Assembly (NCBI RefSeq): GCF_017163935.1
Contig: NZ_JABVZR010000001.1
Span: forward strand, 2,604,001 to 2,668,000
Direction of reading: 5' to 3'
Length of the DNA stretch: 64,000 bases
Source of the DNA: Novosphingobium terrae
GTDB lineage: Bacteria; Pseudomonadota; Alphaproteobacteria; Sphingomonadales; Sphingomonadaceae
Below are positions 8,662-17,620 of this stretch, piece by piece. The position numbers and the translations under genes were made by a program. How positions within the stretch are numbered: the first letter of the stretch is position 1; every line of letters begins with the position of its first letter. The notes beneath the pieces are model-generated. The model had not been told where the DNA came from. It saw only the letters and a list, made by a program, of their open reading frames with translations, and searched no databases.

Positions 8662-10458
8662 TTAGTGGTTGTCGCGCGGCAGACCCATGGTCTGGGCGAT
8701 GCGCTGGTACTTTTCAGAGCCTTCCAGAATGGCGCCGGTGTTCATCTGGCCGACCAGATTGCGCTGGATTTCCTGCCACGGCGTCTGGCTGGCGGGATAG
8801 GGGAAGCCGCCCTTGGCCTTCAGAGCCTCACGGCGGGCAGCCAGTTCCTCATCGGAAATCAGCACATTGACGGTGCCCTTGCGCAGATCGATGCGCACGC
8901 GGTCGCCGGTTTCCAGCAGGGCCAGACCGCCCATCGCCGCCGCCTCGGGCGAGGCATTGAGGATCGAGGGGCTGCCCGAGGTGCCCGACTGGCGCCCGTC
9001 GCCAATGCAGGGCAGAGCGCTGACACCCTCGGTGATGAGGTAAGCAGGCGGGCGCATGTTCACCACCTCGGCAGCGCCGGGGTAGCCAATGGGGCCAGCG
9101 CCGCGCATGAACATCAGCGTTTCCGGCGTGATGCCAACGGCGGGATCGTCGATGCGGTGGTGGTAATCCTCCGGCCCGTCGAAGACCACGGCGGGACCTT
9201 CGAAGGCTTCGGGGTCTTCGGGGTTGGAGAGATAACGCTCGCGGAATTCATCCGAGATCACGCTGGTCTTCATGATCGCGGCATCGAAGAGATTGCCGCT
9301 CAGCACGAGAAAACCGGCCTCTTCCTTGAAGGGCTTCTCGAAGGGGAAGATGACCTTCTCATCCTCGATCTCGGTGCCACGGCAGTTGTCGCCCATGGTC
9401 TGGCCGTTGACGGTGATCGCGCCCTCGCGGATCAGGCCCTGGCCCATCAGCTGCGCCACCACGGCGGGCACGCCGCCCGCGCGGTAATAATCCTCGCCGA
9501 GATATTCGCCGGCAGGCTGCAGGTTGACCAGCAGCGGCACCTTATGGCCCAGATCCTGCCAGTCGGTCAGCGGCAGATCGACACCGATATGGCGCGCGAT
9601 GGCGGCCAGATGGATCGGCGCATTGGTGGAACCACCAATCGCCGAATTGACGACGATGGCATTGTGGAACGCGTCCAGCGTCAGAATGTCGGAGGGCTTG
9701 AGGTCCTCATGCACCATATCCACGATGCGCTTGCCGGTGCGCCATGCGCATTCCTGACGGTCGCGATAGGGCGCGGGAATGGCGGCGCTGCCGGGCAGCA
9801 TCATGCCCAGCGCCTCGGCCAGCGAGTTCATCGTGGTGGCCGTGCCCATGGTGTTGCAATAGCCGGTGCTGGGCGCCGAGGAGGCCACCAGCTTGATGAA
9901 GCCCTCATCGTCGATCTCGCCGGCGGCCAGCATCTGGCGGCCCTTCCACACGATGGTGCCGCTGCCCGTGCGCTCACCCTTGTGCCAGCCGTTGAGCATC
10001 GGGCCGACCGACAGGGCGATGGCCGGAATGTTCACCGTCGCCGCCGCCATCAGCAGCGCCGGAGTCGTCTTGTCGCAGCCGGTGGTCAGCACCACGCCGT
10101 CGAGCGGATAGCCATACATCGCCTCGACCAGCGCCAGATAGGCCAGATTGCGATCCAGCCCGGCGGTGGGGCGCTTGCCGGTTTCCTGAATGGGATGGAC
10201 CGGGAATTCCAGCGCAATGCCGCCCTGTTCGCGAATGCCTTCGCGGATACGCTCGGCCAGCACGAGGTGGTGGCGGTTGCAGGGCGAGAGATCGCTACCG
10301 GTCTGGGCGATGCCGATGATCGGCTTGCCGCTGCGCAGCTCCTCAAGGCTGAGGCCGAAGTTGAGGTAACGCTCCAGATAGAGCGAGGTCATATCGATGT
10401 TGTCGGGATTGTCGAACCAGGCGCGGCTGCGGAGCTTGGTGGGTTGCTTGTCGGTCAT
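8662..10458 (-). CDS. IlvD/Edd family pentonate dehydratase (L-arabonate or D-xylonate dehydratase)
   Basis: 598 residues, the length of pentonate dehydratases. Three cysteines for the [2Fe-2S] cluster are present: C60 in '[10 protein letters not shown]', C128 in '[10 protein letters not shown]' and C201 in '[10 protein letters not shown]'. '[16 protein letters not shown]' and '[20 protein letters not shown]' are typical of the sugar-acid branch and differ from the dihydroxy-acid dehydratase IlvD. It converts L-arabonate to 2-keto-3-deoxy-L-arabonate. D-xylonate is an alternative substrate, because these enzymes are often promiscuous; the neighbouring GH51/GH43 genes favour arabinose. It lies between lactonase and mutarotase genes in one operon. 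Confidence 0.9.
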   Translation of the reverse strand: MTDKQPTKLRSRAWFDNPDNIDMTSLYLERYLNFGLSLEELRSGKPIIGIAQTGSDLSPCNRHHLVLAERIREGIREQGGIALEFPVHPIQETGKRPTAGLDRNLAYLALVEAMYGYPLDGVVLTTGCDKTTPALLMAAATVNIPAIALSVGPMLNGWHKGERTGSGTIVWKGRQMLAAGEIDDEGFIKLVASSAPSTGYCNTMGTATTMNSLAEALGMMLPGSAAIPAPYRDRQECAWRTGKRIVDMVHEDLKPSDILTLDAFHNAIVVNSAIGGSTNAPIHLAAIARHIGVDLPLTDWQDLGHKVPLLVNLQPAGEYLGEDYYRAGGVPAVVAQLMGQGLIREGAITVNGQTMGDNCRGTEIEDEKVIFPFEKPFKEEAGFLVLSGNLFDAAIMKTSVISDEFRERYLSNPEDPEAFEGPAVVFDGPEDYHHRIDDPAVGITPETLMFMRGAGPIGYPGAAEVVNMRPPAYLITEGVSALPCIGDGRQSGTSGSPSILNASPEAAAMGGLALLETGDRVRIDLRKGTVNVLISDEELAARREALKAKGGFPYPASQTPWQEIQRNLVGQMNTGAILEGSEKYQRIAQTMGLPRDNH

Positions 10459-10491
10459 GGGTCTCTCGGTATGCGGGGTGCGCTGGTGGGT

Positions 10492-11664
10492 TCAGCGGGC
10501 AACGGTGAGGCGATAGATCATCGAGTGCCGATAAGGCTTGCCGGGATCGACGCGCGTGGAGATGAAATCGGGATGGTTCGGCGAATCCGGGAACTTCTGC
10601 GGTTCCAGCGCGATGCCATCGCCCATGCGATAGAGGTGCCCCTGCTTGCCGACCAGCGTGCCATCGAGGAAGTTGCCGGTGTAGACCTGCACGCCCGGCT
10701 CGGTGGTGAGCAGTTCCAGCACGCGGCCCGAGGCGGGATCTTCCAGACGCGCGGCCAGCTGCGGCGTGGCGGTCAGCCCCTTGTCGAGCGCGAAGTTGTG
10801 ATCGTAACCACGCCCATAGACGATCTGCTGATCCTTGCCGTCACGCAGCCCATCGGCCATGCGGCGCGGGGCACGGAAATCGAAGACCGAGCCTGCCACG
10901 GTGCGCTTCTCACCCGTGGGGATCAGCGTGGCGCCGACCGGCGTAAAGGCGGAAGCAGGCACCGTCAGGCGATGATCCATCGCGCCGCCCGCGCTGCCCT
11001 CGCCCGCCAGATTGAAGATGGCGTGGTTGGTCATGTTGACCACGGTGGGCTTGTCGGTGGTGGCCTCGAAAGTGATGCCCAGATCGCCCTTTTCATCGAG
11101 CGTGTAGGTCACCGTGGCGTTGAGCGTGCCGGGATAGCCCGAATCGCCATCGGGGCTGACATGCGTCAACACCAGCCTGGCCACCGGGCCGGACTGCACC
11201 GAAACCACCTTCCACGGCAGCTTGTCGAAGCCCTTGTCGCCGCCATGCAGCGACTGGCCGTGATCGTTCTGGGGCAGTTGATAGGTCTTGCCGTCCAGCA
11301 CGAAGCGCCCATTGGCGATGCGGTTGGCATAGCGGCCCACGGTGGCGCCGAAATAGTTGGGGTGATCGACGTAGCCCGCCAGATCGTCATAACCCAGCAG
11401 CACATCGGCCTTCTTGCCGTTGCGGTCAGGCCCGATCAGCGACTGCAGCGTCGCGCCATAGGAGAGGATGCGGGCCGAAACGCCATTGTCGGCCTTCAGC
11501 GTGATCGCGAAAATCTCCGTGCCATCGGCCAGATGGCCGGCGCTTTCCTGTCTGGCTTCAGCGGCCATGGCGGACGTCACACCCAAAGTGGCTGTTGTCG
11601 AGAGCAATGCGCAAACCAGAATACTCCGCTGAAACAAGCCGATCGCCTGTGGGGACCTCATCAT
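10492..11664 (-). CDS. galM: Aldose 1-epimerase (mutarotase), exported
   Basis: 390 residues. A signal peptide (about 35 residues ending 'GVTSAMAAEA') precedes a beta-sandwich mutarotase domain. Family motifs are 'FGATVGRYANRIANGRF', 'NDHGQSLHGGDKGFDKL' (substrate His), 'VTYTLDEKGDLGI' and 'GVQVYTGNFLDG' near the C-terminus, which contacts the sugar ring. It interconverts alpha and beta anomers of free aldoses. Since it is exported, it would act on arabinose released by the periplasmic hydrolases before the symporter takes it up. It is the first gene of the minus-strand operon and is divergent from that symporter gene. Confidence 0.9.
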   Translation of the reverse strand: MMRSPQAIGLFQRSILVCALLSTTATLGVTSAMAAEARQESAGHLADGTEIFAITLKADNGVSARILSYGATLQSLIGPDRNGKKADVLLGYDDLAGYVDHPNYFGATVGRYANRIANGRFVLDGKTYQLPQNDHGQSLHGGDKGFDKLPWKVVSVQSGPVARLVLTHVSPDGDSGYPGTLNATVTYTLDEKGDLGITFEATTDKPTVVNMTNHAIFNLAGEGSAGGAMDHRLTVPASAFTPVGATLIPTGEKRTVAGSVFDFRAPRRMADGLRDGKDQQIVYGRGYDHNFALDKGLTATPQLAARLEDPASGRVLELLTTEPGVQVYTGNFLDGTLVGKQGHLYRMGDGIALEPQKFPDSPNHPDFISTRVDPGKPYRHSMIYRLTVAR

Positions 11665-11752
11665 CTATCTCCCTCTTATGCGCCCGGCCAGAATGTGTTT
11701 GAAGGGTGCGCTTTACGGACATGGAGCCATTGACGGCACCATCAAGTCCATA

Positions 11753-11763
11753 TAGTCCGACAA
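11753..11763. promoter_or_regulatory. Operator-like site TAGTCCGACAA between divergent pentose operons
   Basis: It lies in the 163-bp gap between the mutarotase and symporter genes and matches the receptor-gene palindrome at 2552-2562 at 8 of 11 positions (shared form TAGTCYRACWA). This fits the TNGTNNNACNA pattern of FadR-type GntR operators. One site here could control both operons. The assignment is by pattern, not experiment. Confidence 0.4.
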
Positions 11764-11827
11764 ATATAAGAAACGCAAGCCGCGATGCCAATCATTTGGA
11801 CCGGCCAGACCACCCGAGAGGTTTTTC

Positions 11828-13147
11828 ATGGCGCCACCTGTCTCCTCAGCCGCGATCCGGGCCACAGCGCCCACGGATTCAGGCACTAGCTATGGCCCGG
11901 CCCTGTCGCTGCTGGCGACGCTGTTCTTCATGTGGGGCTTCATCACGGTCATCAACAACACGCTGCTGCCGCATCTGCGCAGCGTTTTTGAATTGACCTA
12001 TACCCAGACAACATTGATCGAGTCGGTGTGGTTCATCGCCTATTTCGTGGCCTCGATCCCCTCGGCCAAGCTGATCGAGAAGATCGGCTACAAGCATTCG
12101 CTGGTGGTGGGCCTGTGCATCATGGCGGCGGGCGCGCTGGGCATGATGCTGGCGGCCTCCATCCCCTCTTACGGCGTGACTCTGGCGATGCTGTTCATCA
12201 TCGCTTGCGGCATCACTTTGCTGCAGGTGGCGGCCAACCCTTACGTTGCGGTGGTGGGCAAACCGGAGACGGCTTCCTCACGCCTCAATCTGGTGCAGGC
12301 GCTCAACTCGGCGGGCACCATGCTGGCCCCGATGTTCGGCGCCTATCTGATCCTGGGCCGGTCCAAGAGCGGCACCGCCAATGGCGAGGCCACGCTGACC
12401 CACGCCGAGCGTCTGGCCGATGCTCACTCGGTGATCCTGCCTTATGGTCTGGTGGCCGTGGTGCTGGTGGTGCTGGCGGTGATCCTGCTGCGCTTCCCGC
12501 TGCCCGCCATGGGCCAGTCGAACCAGCGCCTCGCCGCCGAGGAGCGCGCGGGCCATTCCTTGTGGAAGCACCGCAATCTGGTCTTCGGCGTGCCCGCGAT
12601 CTTTATCTACCTGATCGCCGAGATCGGCGTCGCCAATCTCTTCGTCAATTTCGTCAGCCAGCCGACCATTGCCAATCTGACTCACGAGCAGGCCGGGCGT
12701 TACCTCTCCTTCCTGTGGGGCGGTATGATGGTGGGCCGCTTCGTCGGTTCGGCGGTGATGCAGAAGATGCGCGCTGATCTGGTTCTGGCCGCCTTCTCGG
12801 TCGGCGCCTTCATCGTGATGATGATCACTGTGTTCACCACCGGCCCCGTGGCCATGTGGTCGCTCATTCTGGTGGGCCTGTTCCACTCGATCATGTTCCC
12901 CACCATCTTCACGCTGGGCATCAAGGGCCTTGGCCCGCTCACCGAGGAAGGTTCGGGCCTGCTGATCATGGCGATCGCCGGTGGCGCGCTGGTGGTGGTG
13001 CAGGGCTGGCTGGCCGATACCTTCGGCCTGCAGAACTCCTTCCTGCTAACCGCCGCCTGCGAGCTGTACACGCTGTTCTACGCGCTGTGGGGCTCGCGCC
13101 CCACCCATGCGCTGCCCGATGTGCAGGTGGACGCAGAAGCAGGCTAG
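11828..13147 (+). CDS. MFS sugar:H+ symporter, FucP/GluP family
   Basis: 439 residues with about 12 membrane segments. Family features are 'LFFMWGFITVINNTLLPHLRS' at the first helix, 'GFxxxY...SLVVGL' type loop 2, 'QVAANPYVAVVGKPETASSRLNLVQALNSAGTM' (the FucP/GluP signature with NPY) and 'LFHSIMFPTIFTLGIKGLG' in the second half. FucP-type permeases bring in L-fucose, L-arabinose, D-galactose or glucose with protons. It is the first gene of the operon that also encodes the oxidative enzymes, so L-arabinose is the likely substrate. Confidence 0.9.
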   Translation: MAPPVSSAAIRATAPTDSGTSYGPALSLLATLFFMWGFITVINNTLLPHLRSVFELTYTQTTLIESVWFIAYFVASIPSAKLIEKIGYKHSLVVGLCIMAAGALGMMLAASIPSYGVTLAMLFIIACGITLLQVAANPYVAVVGKPETASSRLNLVQALNSAGTMLAPMFGAYLILGRSKSGTANGEATLTHAERLADAHSVILPYGLVAVVLVVLAVILLRFPLPAMGQSNQRLAAEERAGHSLWKHRNLVFGVPAIFIYLIAEIGVANLFVNFVSQPTIANLTHEQAGRYLSFLWGGMMVGRFVGSAVMQKMRADLVLAAFSVGAFIVMMITVFTTGPVAMWSLILVGLFHSIMFPTIFTLGIKGLGPLTEEGSGLLIMAIAGGALVVVQGWLADTFGLQNSFLLTAACELYTLFYALWGSRPTHALPDVQVDAEAG

Positions 13148-13203
13148 ACGGCCTCACTATTTACTCCTACTAATAATCCGATACCCACCTTCCGGAGACC
13201 GTC

Positions 13204-14730
13204 ATGACCGCATTCCGTTCCATCGCCGCCGCCACGGGTGAGCTACGGGGGCCCGACCTCGCGACTCACAGTGCTCAGGATGTGGCGACGGCCTGCGCTG
13301 CGGCCGAGGCGGCCTTCGACACCTATCGCGCCACCTCGCGCGAAGAACGTGCGGCGTTCCTCGAAACCATCGCCCAGAACATCCTCGATCTGGGCGACGC
13401 GCTAATCGAGGCCGCCATGGCCGAAAGCGGCCTGCCCCGCCCCCGCCTTGAGGGCGAGCGTGGCCGCACCGTCGGCCAGTTGCGCCTTTTCGCGCAGGTG
13501 GTGCGTCAGGGCGGCTGGCAGGGTCTGCGCATCGACCCCGCCCTGCCCGAGCGCCAGCCGCTGCCCCGCCCCGATCTGCGCCTGCGCATGATCCCGGTGG
13601 GCCCGGTGGCGGTGTTTGGCGCCTCCAACTTCCCGCTGGCCTTCTCGACGGCGGGGGGCGACACTGCCTCGGCGCTTGCCGCCGGTTGCCCGGTGGTGGT
13701 CAAGGGCCATCCCGCTCACCCCGAGACCGGCGCGCTGGTCGCCTCGGCGATTGCGGCGGCGGTGAAGGCCCATGGCCTGCCCGAGGGTGTGTTCGGCCAT
13801 CTGGTCGGCCCTTCCAATGAGCTGGGTGCCGCTCTGGTGCAGGACCCGCGCATTGCCGCTGTGGGCTTCACCGGATCGCGCGGCGGCGGTCTGGCGCTGA
13901 CGCGTCTGGCGCAGGCCCGCGAAGTGCCGATCCCGGTCTATGCCGAAATGTCGAGCATCAACCCCGTGCTGCTGCTGCCCTCGGCGCTGGCGGCACGCGG
14001 CGCGGCATTGGGCACGGCCTTTGCCGGTTCGCTGACGATGGGCGCGGGCCAGTTCTGCACCAACCCCGGCCTGCTGCTGGCCATTGAAGGCGAAGGGCTG
14101 GACGCTTTTGTCGCGGCCGCCACGCAGGCCGTTTCCGCCGCCCCCGCTCAGGTGATGCTGACGCCGGGCATTGGCGAGGCCTATCGCAAGGGCGTTGCCG
14201 CTCTGGCGGGCCAAGGCGAAGTCGAGACGCTGGCCAAGGGCAGCGAGGGCGATGCCCTGACCGGCGGCGCGATCCTGTTCCAGACCGATGCCAAGGCCTT
14301 CCTCGCCAACCCTGCCATGGCGCATGAGGTCTTCGGCGCTTCCTCCATTCTGGTGCGCTGCGCCGATGCCGGGGAACTTGCCGAAGTGCTGCGCGGCCTT
14401 GAAGGCCAGCTGACCGCCACGCTGCATCTCGACAACGCCGATGAGGCGCTGGCCGCTGACCTGCTGCCCATTCTGGAACGCAAGGTCGGGCGCATTCTGG
14501 CCAATGGCTGGCCAACCGGCGTCGAGGTGGCCCATGCCATGGTGCATGGCGGCCCCTTCCCCGCCACATCCGATGCGCGCACCACCTCTGTGGGCACGCT
14601 GGCGATCGACCGCTTCCTGCGCCCGGTCAGCTATCAGAACCTTTCGGGCGCGCTGCTGCCCGCCGAATTGCGCGACGAGGCCAAGGGCGATGGCGCCCCA
14701 CGCCTGATCGACGGCGCGCTCACCCTCTAA
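13204..14730 (+). CDS. 2,5-dioxovalerate (alpha-ketoglutaric semialdehyde) dehydrogenase
   Basis: 508 residues of the aldehyde dehydrogenase superfamily. The catalytic residues are E248 in '[15 protein letters not shown]' and C285 in '[11 protein letters not shown]'. Cofactor-site elements are '[38 protein letters not shown]' and '[10 protein letters not shown]'. The 'GQFCTNPG' and 'EMSSINP' variants are characteristic of the alpha-ketoglutaric semialdehyde group. It catalyses the last step, oxidising the semialdehyde to 2-oxoglutarate with NAD(P)+, which then enters the TCA cycle. An 11-mer shared with the GntR promoter region lies 33 bp upstream, in the gap after the symporter gene. Confidence 0.92.
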   Translation: MTAFRSIAAATGELRGPDLATHSAQDVATACAAAEAAFDTYRATSREERAAFLETIAQNILDLGDALIEAAMAESGLPRPRLEGERGRTVGQLRLFAQVVRQGGWQGLRIDPALPERQPLPRPDLRLRMIPVGPVAVFGASNFPLAFSTAGGDTASALAAGCPVVVKGHPAHPETGALVASAIAAAVKAHGLPEGVFGHLVGPSNELGAALVQDPRIAAVGFTGSRGGGLALTRLAQAREVPIPVYAEMSSINPVLLLPSALAARGAALGTAFAGSLTMGAGQFCTNPGLLLAIEGEGLDAFVAAATQAVSAAPAQVMLTPGIGEAYRKGVAALAGQGEVETLAKGSEGDALTGGAILFQTDAKAFLANPAMAHEVFGASSILVRCADAGELAEVLRGLEGQLTATLHLDNADEALAADLLPILERKVGRILANGWPTGVEVAHAMVHGGPFPATSDARTTSVGTLAIDRFLRPVSYQNLSGALLPAELRDEAKGDGAPRLIDGALTL

Positions 14731-14781
14731 TTTTCAAACACACGCCCCGCTGCGGCAAGCGGCGGGGCCGGGAGACATTTC

Positions 14782-15774
14782 ATGGCCCTTCGTTTGTTGC
14801 AGCATCGCGCCGAAAACGGCGCGCGTTCCGTGATCTTCGCCGATGGCGGCGAAGCCCATTTCCTCAACGGCGTTGCCACCACCCGCGAGCTGGCTGAAAG
14901 CGCCATCGCTCAGGGGATTTCGCTGGCCGCTGCCGCCCGCGCCGCCACCAAGGGCATCGCTGTGGACATCGCCGCCGAACTGGCCGCTGGCAATCTGCTG
15001 GCCCCCATCGACCATGCCGATCCGGCTCACCTGCTGATGACCGGCACGGGCCTCACGCATCTGGGTTCGGCGGAAGGCCGCAACAAGATGCATGCCGCCG
15101 CCGCCGCCGGCGAAAAGCTGACCGATTCCATGCGCATGTTCCTCGAAGGCCTCGAAGGCGGCAAGCCCGCCGCTGGCGCCGTGGGCCAGCAGCCCGAGTG
15201 GTTCTACAAGGGCAATGGCTTCGGCCTGGTCGCCCCCGGCGAAGCGTTCACCATGCCCGCTTTCGCTCAGGATGGCGGCGAGGAGCCCGAGCTGGCCGGT
15301 ATCTATCTGATCGGCGCGGATGGCACCCCCTTCCGTCTGGGCTTCGCGCTGGCCAATGAGTTCTCGGACCATATCACCGAGCGTCACAACTACCTCTGGC
15401 TGGCCCATTCCAAGCTGCGTCAGGCCTCGCTGGGCGCCGAACTGCTGATCGATGAGACCCCTGAAGATGTGCGCGGCACCAGCCTGATCCGCCGCGATGG
15501 CGAAGTGATCTGGGAAAAGCCCTTCCTTTCGGGCGAGGCGAACATGTCGCACTCGATCGCCAATCTGGAGCATCATCACTTCAAGTATGAGCTGTTCCGC
15601 AACCCCGGCGACATTCACGTCCATTTCTTTGGCACCGCAACGCTGTCCTTCAGCGATGACATCGCCACGCAGGAAGGCGATGTGTTCGAAATCGCCGCCG
15701 CGCCCTTCACCCTGCCGCTGGCCAATGGGCTGACGCGTGCAGATGCCGTCGCTGTGGCCGTCAAGGCGCTGTAA
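14782..15774 (+). CDS. AraD1/GguC family protein (FAH-like fold), probable 2-keto-3-deoxy-arabonate dehydratase
   Basis: 330 residues. It matches the AraD1/GguC family: 'FYKGNGFGLVAPGE', 'GFALANEFSDH', 'HNYLWLAHSKLRQASLGAEL' and 'EHHHFKYELFRNPGDIHVHFFGTATLSF'. These proteins share the fumarylacetoacetate-hydrolase fold, which in other pentose pathways dehydrates 2-keto-3-deoxypentonates. In this operon it fills the only missing step, between the IlvD/Edd dehydratase and the semialdehyde dehydrogenase. No DapA-type enzyme is present to do it. The function is therefore inferred from family and context. Its stop codon directly abuts the ATG of the next gene. Confidence 0.82.
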   Translation: MALRLLQHRAENGARSVIFADGGEAHFLNGVATTRELAESAIAQGISLAAAARAATKGIAVDIAAELAAGNLLAPIDHADPAHLLMTGTGLTHLGSAEGRNKMHAAAAAGEKLTDSMRMFLEGLEGGKPAAGAVGQQPEWFYKGNGFGLVAPGEAFTMPAFAQDGGEEPELAGIYLIGADGTPFRLGFALANEFSDHITERHNYLWLAHSKLRQASLGAELLIDETPEDVRGTSLIRRDGEVIWEKPFLSGEANMSHSIANLEHHHFKYELFRNPGDIHVHFFGTATLSFSDDIATQEGDVFEIAAAPFTLPLANGLTRADAVAVAVKAL

Positions 15775-16704
15775 ATGAACCCGATCCGTATCGCCATCGT
15801 GGGCCTCGGCAAGATCGCCCGCGACCAGCATCTGCCTGCCATCGCGGGCAATGATGCCTTCACGCTGGCCGCCACGGTCAGCCCGCGCGGCGCTCCCCTT
15901 GAGGGCGTGCCGAACTTCCGCAGCCTTGAGGAGCTGCTGGAGAGTGACACAACAATCGATGCGGTGGCGCTCTGCACCCCGCCTCAGGTTCGTTACGATC
16001 TGGCCGCTCTGGCGCTGAGCAAGGGGGTTCACACCTTCCTTGAAAAGCCCCCCGGCGCCACGCTGGCCGAGGTGGCGGTGCTGAGCGATCAGGCCGACAA
16101 GGCTGGCGCAACGCTGTTTGCCTCATGGCATTCACGCTATGCGGCGGGCGTTGCCCCGGCAAAGGCGTGGCTGGCCGGACGCGAGATCAAGTCGGCCAAG
16201 ATCATCTGGCGTGAGGATGTGCGCGTCTGGCATCCGGGTCAGGACTGGATCTGGGAAAGCGATGGTCTGGGCGTCTTCGATCCGGGCATCAATGCGCTCT
16301 CCATCGCGACGCATATCCTGCCCCGCCCCTTCTTCCTGAAGGGCGCCACGCTGACCATCCCCGAGAACCGTCAGGCCCCCATCGCCGCCGATCTGTCCTT
16401 CACGGACACCGGCGGCGCGCCGATCCATATGGACCTCGACTGGCGCCAGACCGGCCCGCAAAGCTGGGACATCATCGTGGAAACCGACGAAGGTGCGCTG
16501 AAGCTCGCCAAGGGTGGCGCCGTGCTGACCCTGCCGGATGGCAGCGGCGAAGTGCATGAGGATGAGGAATATCCCGGCCTCTATGCCCGCTTCGCCACGC
16601 TGGTTCAGGAAGGGCGCAGCGATGTGGACATTGCTCCGCTGCGTCTGGTGGCCGATGCCTTCCTGCGCGGCAAGCGCGAGGCCACCGAAGCCTTCGTAGA
16701 ATAA
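15775..16704 (+). CDS. Gfo/Idh/MocA family L-arabinose (D-galactose) 1-dehydrogenase
   Basis: 309 residues, the size of Azospirillum-type L-arabinose 1-dehydrogenase. It has a Rossmann start 'IRIAIVGLGKIARDQHLPAI', the signature 'HTFLEKPPGATLAEV' with catalytic K91, and 'DPGINALSIATHILP' for substrate binding. Enzymes of this branch oxidise L-arabinose or D-galactose at C1 to the lactone with NAD(P)+. This opens the non-phosphorylative pathway; the lactonase, dehydratase, AraD1 protein and semialdehyde dehydrogenase follow in sequence. It starts immediately after the AraD1 stop, so translation is coupled. Galactose activity cannot be excluded. Confidence 0.88.
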   Translation: MNPIRIAIVGLGKIARDQHLPAIAGNDAFTLAATVSPRGAPLEGVPNFRSLEELLESDTTIDAVALCTPPQVRYDLAALALSKGVHTFLEKPPGATLAEVAVLSDQADKAGATLFASWHSRYAAGVAPAKAWLAGREIKSAKIIWREDVRVWHPGQDWIWESDGLGVFDPGINALSIATHILPRPFFLKGATLTIPENRQAPIAADLSFTDTGGAPIHMDLDWRQTGPQSWDIIVETDEGALKLAKGGAVLTLPDGSGEVHEDEEYPGLYARFATLVQEGRSDVDIAPLRLVADAFLRGKREATEAFVE

Positions 16705-16736
16705 AACGCCAGAATAAGCCTGCCGACTGGCGGGCG

Positions 16737-16778
16737 CCCGGCCGCTCATCCCTCCCTCCCTCGGCGTGAGCGGCCGGG
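16737..16778. terminator. Bidirectional hairpin terminator between pentose operon and tetR
   Basis: A 12-bp perfect inverted repeat, CCCGGCCGCTCA (16737-16748) and TGAGCGGCCGGG (16767-16778), lies between the converging dehydrogenase and TetR genes. The following ATCTATCCTTTAT is T-rich but has no long run. Confidence 0.7.
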
Positions 16779-16787
16779 ATCTATCCT

Positions 16788-17375
16788 TTATGCCAGCCCG
16801 ATGGCCTCATGCACGCGGGCCAGGGCAGCACCCAGCGGATTGTCCTCGCCCAGCAGGCGGAAGGTGCCGTTGAGGGTGAAGAAGCAATGGCCATGCACCG
16901 TGGCCAACAGGGAACGCGCCAGACCTTCAGCCTCACCACGGCGCGCGGGTGGCAGAGCTTCAGCCACCACCTCCACCACGATCTGGGTGATCGCCTTCAC
17001 CTTTGCGGCATAGTCCTCCGGCGTTGGCTCGCCTTCGGCCAGACGGAAGTCATAGAGCGCCGCCCAGCTGTGGCGATGATGGGTGGCGAAGTCGAAATAG
17101 GCGGTGATCGCGGCCTGCAGCCTGTCGCCCTGCGCGGCATCGAGCCCTTCGCGCAGATAATCACGCCACAGGTCCAGCGTGCGCCCGTTGATCGCCAGCA
17201 TCAGCCCATCATAGCTGCCGAACACATTGTAGAGCGTGCCGATCGAATAGCCGATCCGCTTGGCCACCTCGCGCGCGGAAAAACGCGCAAAGCCCACCTG
17301 TGAGAGTTGGCGATGGCCTTCATGCACGATCATCTCGCGCAATTCGCTTCGCGTGTGATCCGATCTGCGTCCCAT
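16788..17375 (-). CDS. TetR/AcrR family regulator with WHG-type C-terminal domain
   Basis: 195 residues. The N-terminal helix-turn-helix reads 'SAREVAKRIGYSIGTLYNVFGSYDGLMLAIN', the usual TetR pattern. The C-terminal part ('HRHSWAALYDFR' and 'HGHCFFTLNGTFRLLG') resembles the TetR_C_13/WHG ligand domain. It is divergent from the acyltransferase fusion gene across a 245-bp gap, in which two similar half-elements occur (TGAACAGCGATCA near 17417 and TTGAACGATGTATA near 17441). Regulation of the lipid-recycling gene is a reasonable guess, but the ligand is unknown. Confidence 0.85.
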   Translation of the reverse strand: MGRRSDHTRSELREMIVHEGHRQLSQVGFARFSAREVAKRIGYSIGTLYNVFGSYDGLMLAINGRTLDLWRDYLREGLDAAQGDRLQAAITAYFDFATHHRHSWAALYDFRLAEGEPTPEDYAAKVKAITQIVVEVVAEALPPARRGEAEGLARSLLATVHGHCFFTLNGTFRLLGEDNPLGAALARVHEAIGLA

Positions 17376-17620
17376 GGGGCTGCTCTGCCAGCGGCGTGGG
17401 CTTGACGCAAGCGATCAAATGAACAGCGATCATTATTTTTATTGAACGATGTATATTTTCATGCGAGAGAGGGTTCAGCGCAAGGGAGGTCGAGTCTCAT
17501 ACCCTTCCCTATCCGCACAGTTTTCGCGCGAAATTTGCGCATAAAGTTTGCATTTCGACCGAATTCTTAAGAACAACACGCCCAAATCGTCATCCTCTTG
17601 CGATTGAAGGAACCGTCACG

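Noticed and set aside
8566..11733. A 1055-codon plus-strand open frame opposite dehydratase and mutarotase
   Set aside because: Same shadow effect; it spans an intergenic gap and has no recognisable domain.
6567..13171. TTACTCCTACT found at 6567 and 13161 as a second regulon motif
   Set aside because: By chance many 11-mers recur in 64 kb. Only their placement in two gaps of the same island is suggestive, and the sequence is not palindromic.
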